This document shows positions 41,048-41,459 of a stretch of 41,459 bases of DNA, piece after piece. The DNA lies in assembly GCA_900319075.1 (NCBI GenBank), contig ONMZ01000015.1, positions 1-41,459 of the forward strand, given 5' to 3'. The position numbers were made by a program, and so were the translations under genes. Within the stretch, counting starts at the first letter, position 1. The number at the start of each line of letters is the position of its first letter. This DNA is from an uncultured Eubacteriales bacterium (GTDB lineage Bacteria > Bacillota > Clostridia > Oscillospirales > Ruminococcaceae). Below the pieces are notes generated by a model. The model did no database searches. It was not told where the DNA came from and saw only the letters and a program-made list of their open reading frames with translations.

Positions 41048-41063
41048 GTTAGGCAAAACTAAC
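41048..41063. promoter_or_regulatory. Third DtxR-type operator
   Basis: GTTAG GCAAAA CTAAC, exactly 100 bp from the site at 40948. No rightward gene or clear promoter was found in 41064-41184, so it may be a second upstream site of the same operon or control a gene beyond the window. Confidence 0.65.
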
Positions 41064-41184
41064 CTGAAGGTTTGTGCAGTTCTACTCTGTAAGCAAGAAA
41101 CAAGAAATAGTTTTTTTCAACAAATTAAGGGCATCCCATAAGTATGGTACTCATACAGAAGTATTATAAACGCTTTTTGGGGAA

Positions 41185-41377
41185 AACCCTTTTGCAAAAT
41201 GGGTTCCGCTAACGGCTTTGCCGTTAGCTACGGAGACTTGACCTTTTGGTCAAGTCTCTGCCCAAACCGAGAATATCCTATGGATATTCTCGTGCGCCGG
41301 CTACGCCGGTGCGCCCTTCTCCTAAAACTCTTAATGATTTTTACCCCCCGATGGTTTTATCCATCGGGGGGTAAAAA
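41185..41377. repeat. Cluster of six consecutive hairpins
   Basis: Stems: 41185-41205 (AACCC/GGGTT around TTTTGCAAAA); 41208-41228 (9 bp, loop TTT); 41233-41258 (11 bp, loop TTTT); 41269-41291 (10 bp, loop TAT); 41292-41314 (10 bp with two G-T pairs, loop TAC); 41338-41377 (17-bp perfect stem TTTTTACCCCCCGATGG, loop TTTTAT). Nearly every base is in a stem. A 74-codon ORF at 41199-41423 reads through but its codons are dictated by the inverted repeats. It could be a mosaic intergenic repeat or a structured RNA. Nothing recognisable follows to the end of the window. Confidence 0.8.
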
Positions 41378-41459
41378 TAGTTATGGTCAAGAAATGCAGT
41401 TAGGAAACAGTCCTTCGCAATAAAAGATGTTCCGCAAAACGTTTTATAAATCTTCTATA

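Noticed and set aside
41064-41184. A rightward promoter with -10 TATTAT near 41162
   Set aside because: No acceptable -35 lies 16-18 bp upstream and no gene follows in the window.
41199-41423. 74-codon open frame across the hairpin cluster
   Set aside because: Its sequence is imposed by the inverted repeats and it lacks a ribosome binding site; better treated as non-coding.

Overview
The window reads as a chromosomal segment of a low-to-mid GC, Gram-positive anaerobe, most likely a Ruminococcus-like member of the Oscillospirales/Clostridia. The reasons are strong AGGAGG-type ribosome binding sites, many sigma-A promoters with 17-bp spacers, lipobox lipoproteins with serine-rich linkers, an ECF sigma/DUF4367-like pair, SpoIIE/STAS/RsbW-type modules, DUF3793, YibE/F proteins and a reductase-terminated NRPS of the gut-clostridial kind. 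This is judged from family content only. No rRNA, tRNA, CRISPR array, transposase or prophage gene was seen.

Layout. 1-842 (-): a secreted protein cut by the window edge, with a 14-bp tandem duplication that throws the reading frame just before its signal peptide. 1246-2449 (+): ECF sigma factor and membrane anti-sigma-like partner. 2581-3546 (-): bile-acid:sodium-symporter-family transporter. 8798-4046 (-): a PhoP/PhoR-type two-component system, a Ca2+/Na+ antiporter-family protein and a Na+/phosphate cotransporter with PhoU domain, behind an 11-bp periodic PHO-box-like sequence. 9000-11408: divergent MATE exporter and LysR regulator sharing a near-perfect 28-bp palindrome. 11555-13343 (+): two-gene ABC transporter.

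13415-23725 is a redox region. Operon A (13546-17752) encodes a lipoprotein flavodoxin, a 7-TM cytochrome-b-like/FGE-like/flavodoxin fusion, an iron-sulfur-flavoprotein-like reductase and a CMD-cupin protein. Operon B (20447-23725) encodes a small Cys-rich protein, a lipoprotein cyclophilin-like/aldo-keto reductase fusion (frame broken at a T7 tract), a second iron-sulfur-flavoprotein-like reductase and an alpha/beta hydrolase. Both operons start at nearly identical 37-bp promoter/operator blocks, one of which is the divergent control region of the LysR gene at 19417-20307. I infer one LysR regulon with an extracytoplasmic flavodoxin/AKR branch. A separate AKR-DUF1349 operon lies between them.

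23826-26823: a cation-diffusion-facilitator transporter and a divergent YibE/YibF-like pair. 27067-38058 (+) is one compact operon: an A-T-C-A-T-R NRPS, a MATE transporter fused to an RsbW-like ATPase domain, a membrane SpoIIE phosphatase fused to another RsbW-like domain, a CapA-like protein and a STAS anti-anti-sigma protein. No sigma factor is present, so a partner switch seems to be wired to the synthesis or export of a small reactive peptide. The first A domain lacks the Asp that binds the alpha-amino group. 38134-41063 (-) looks like a metal-responsive region: flavodoxin + DUF3793 (with an apparent ACG start), and HMA-DtxR-ZIP, with three GTTAG-N6-CTAAC operators. The right end (41185-41377) is a run of six back-to-back hairpins of unknown role.
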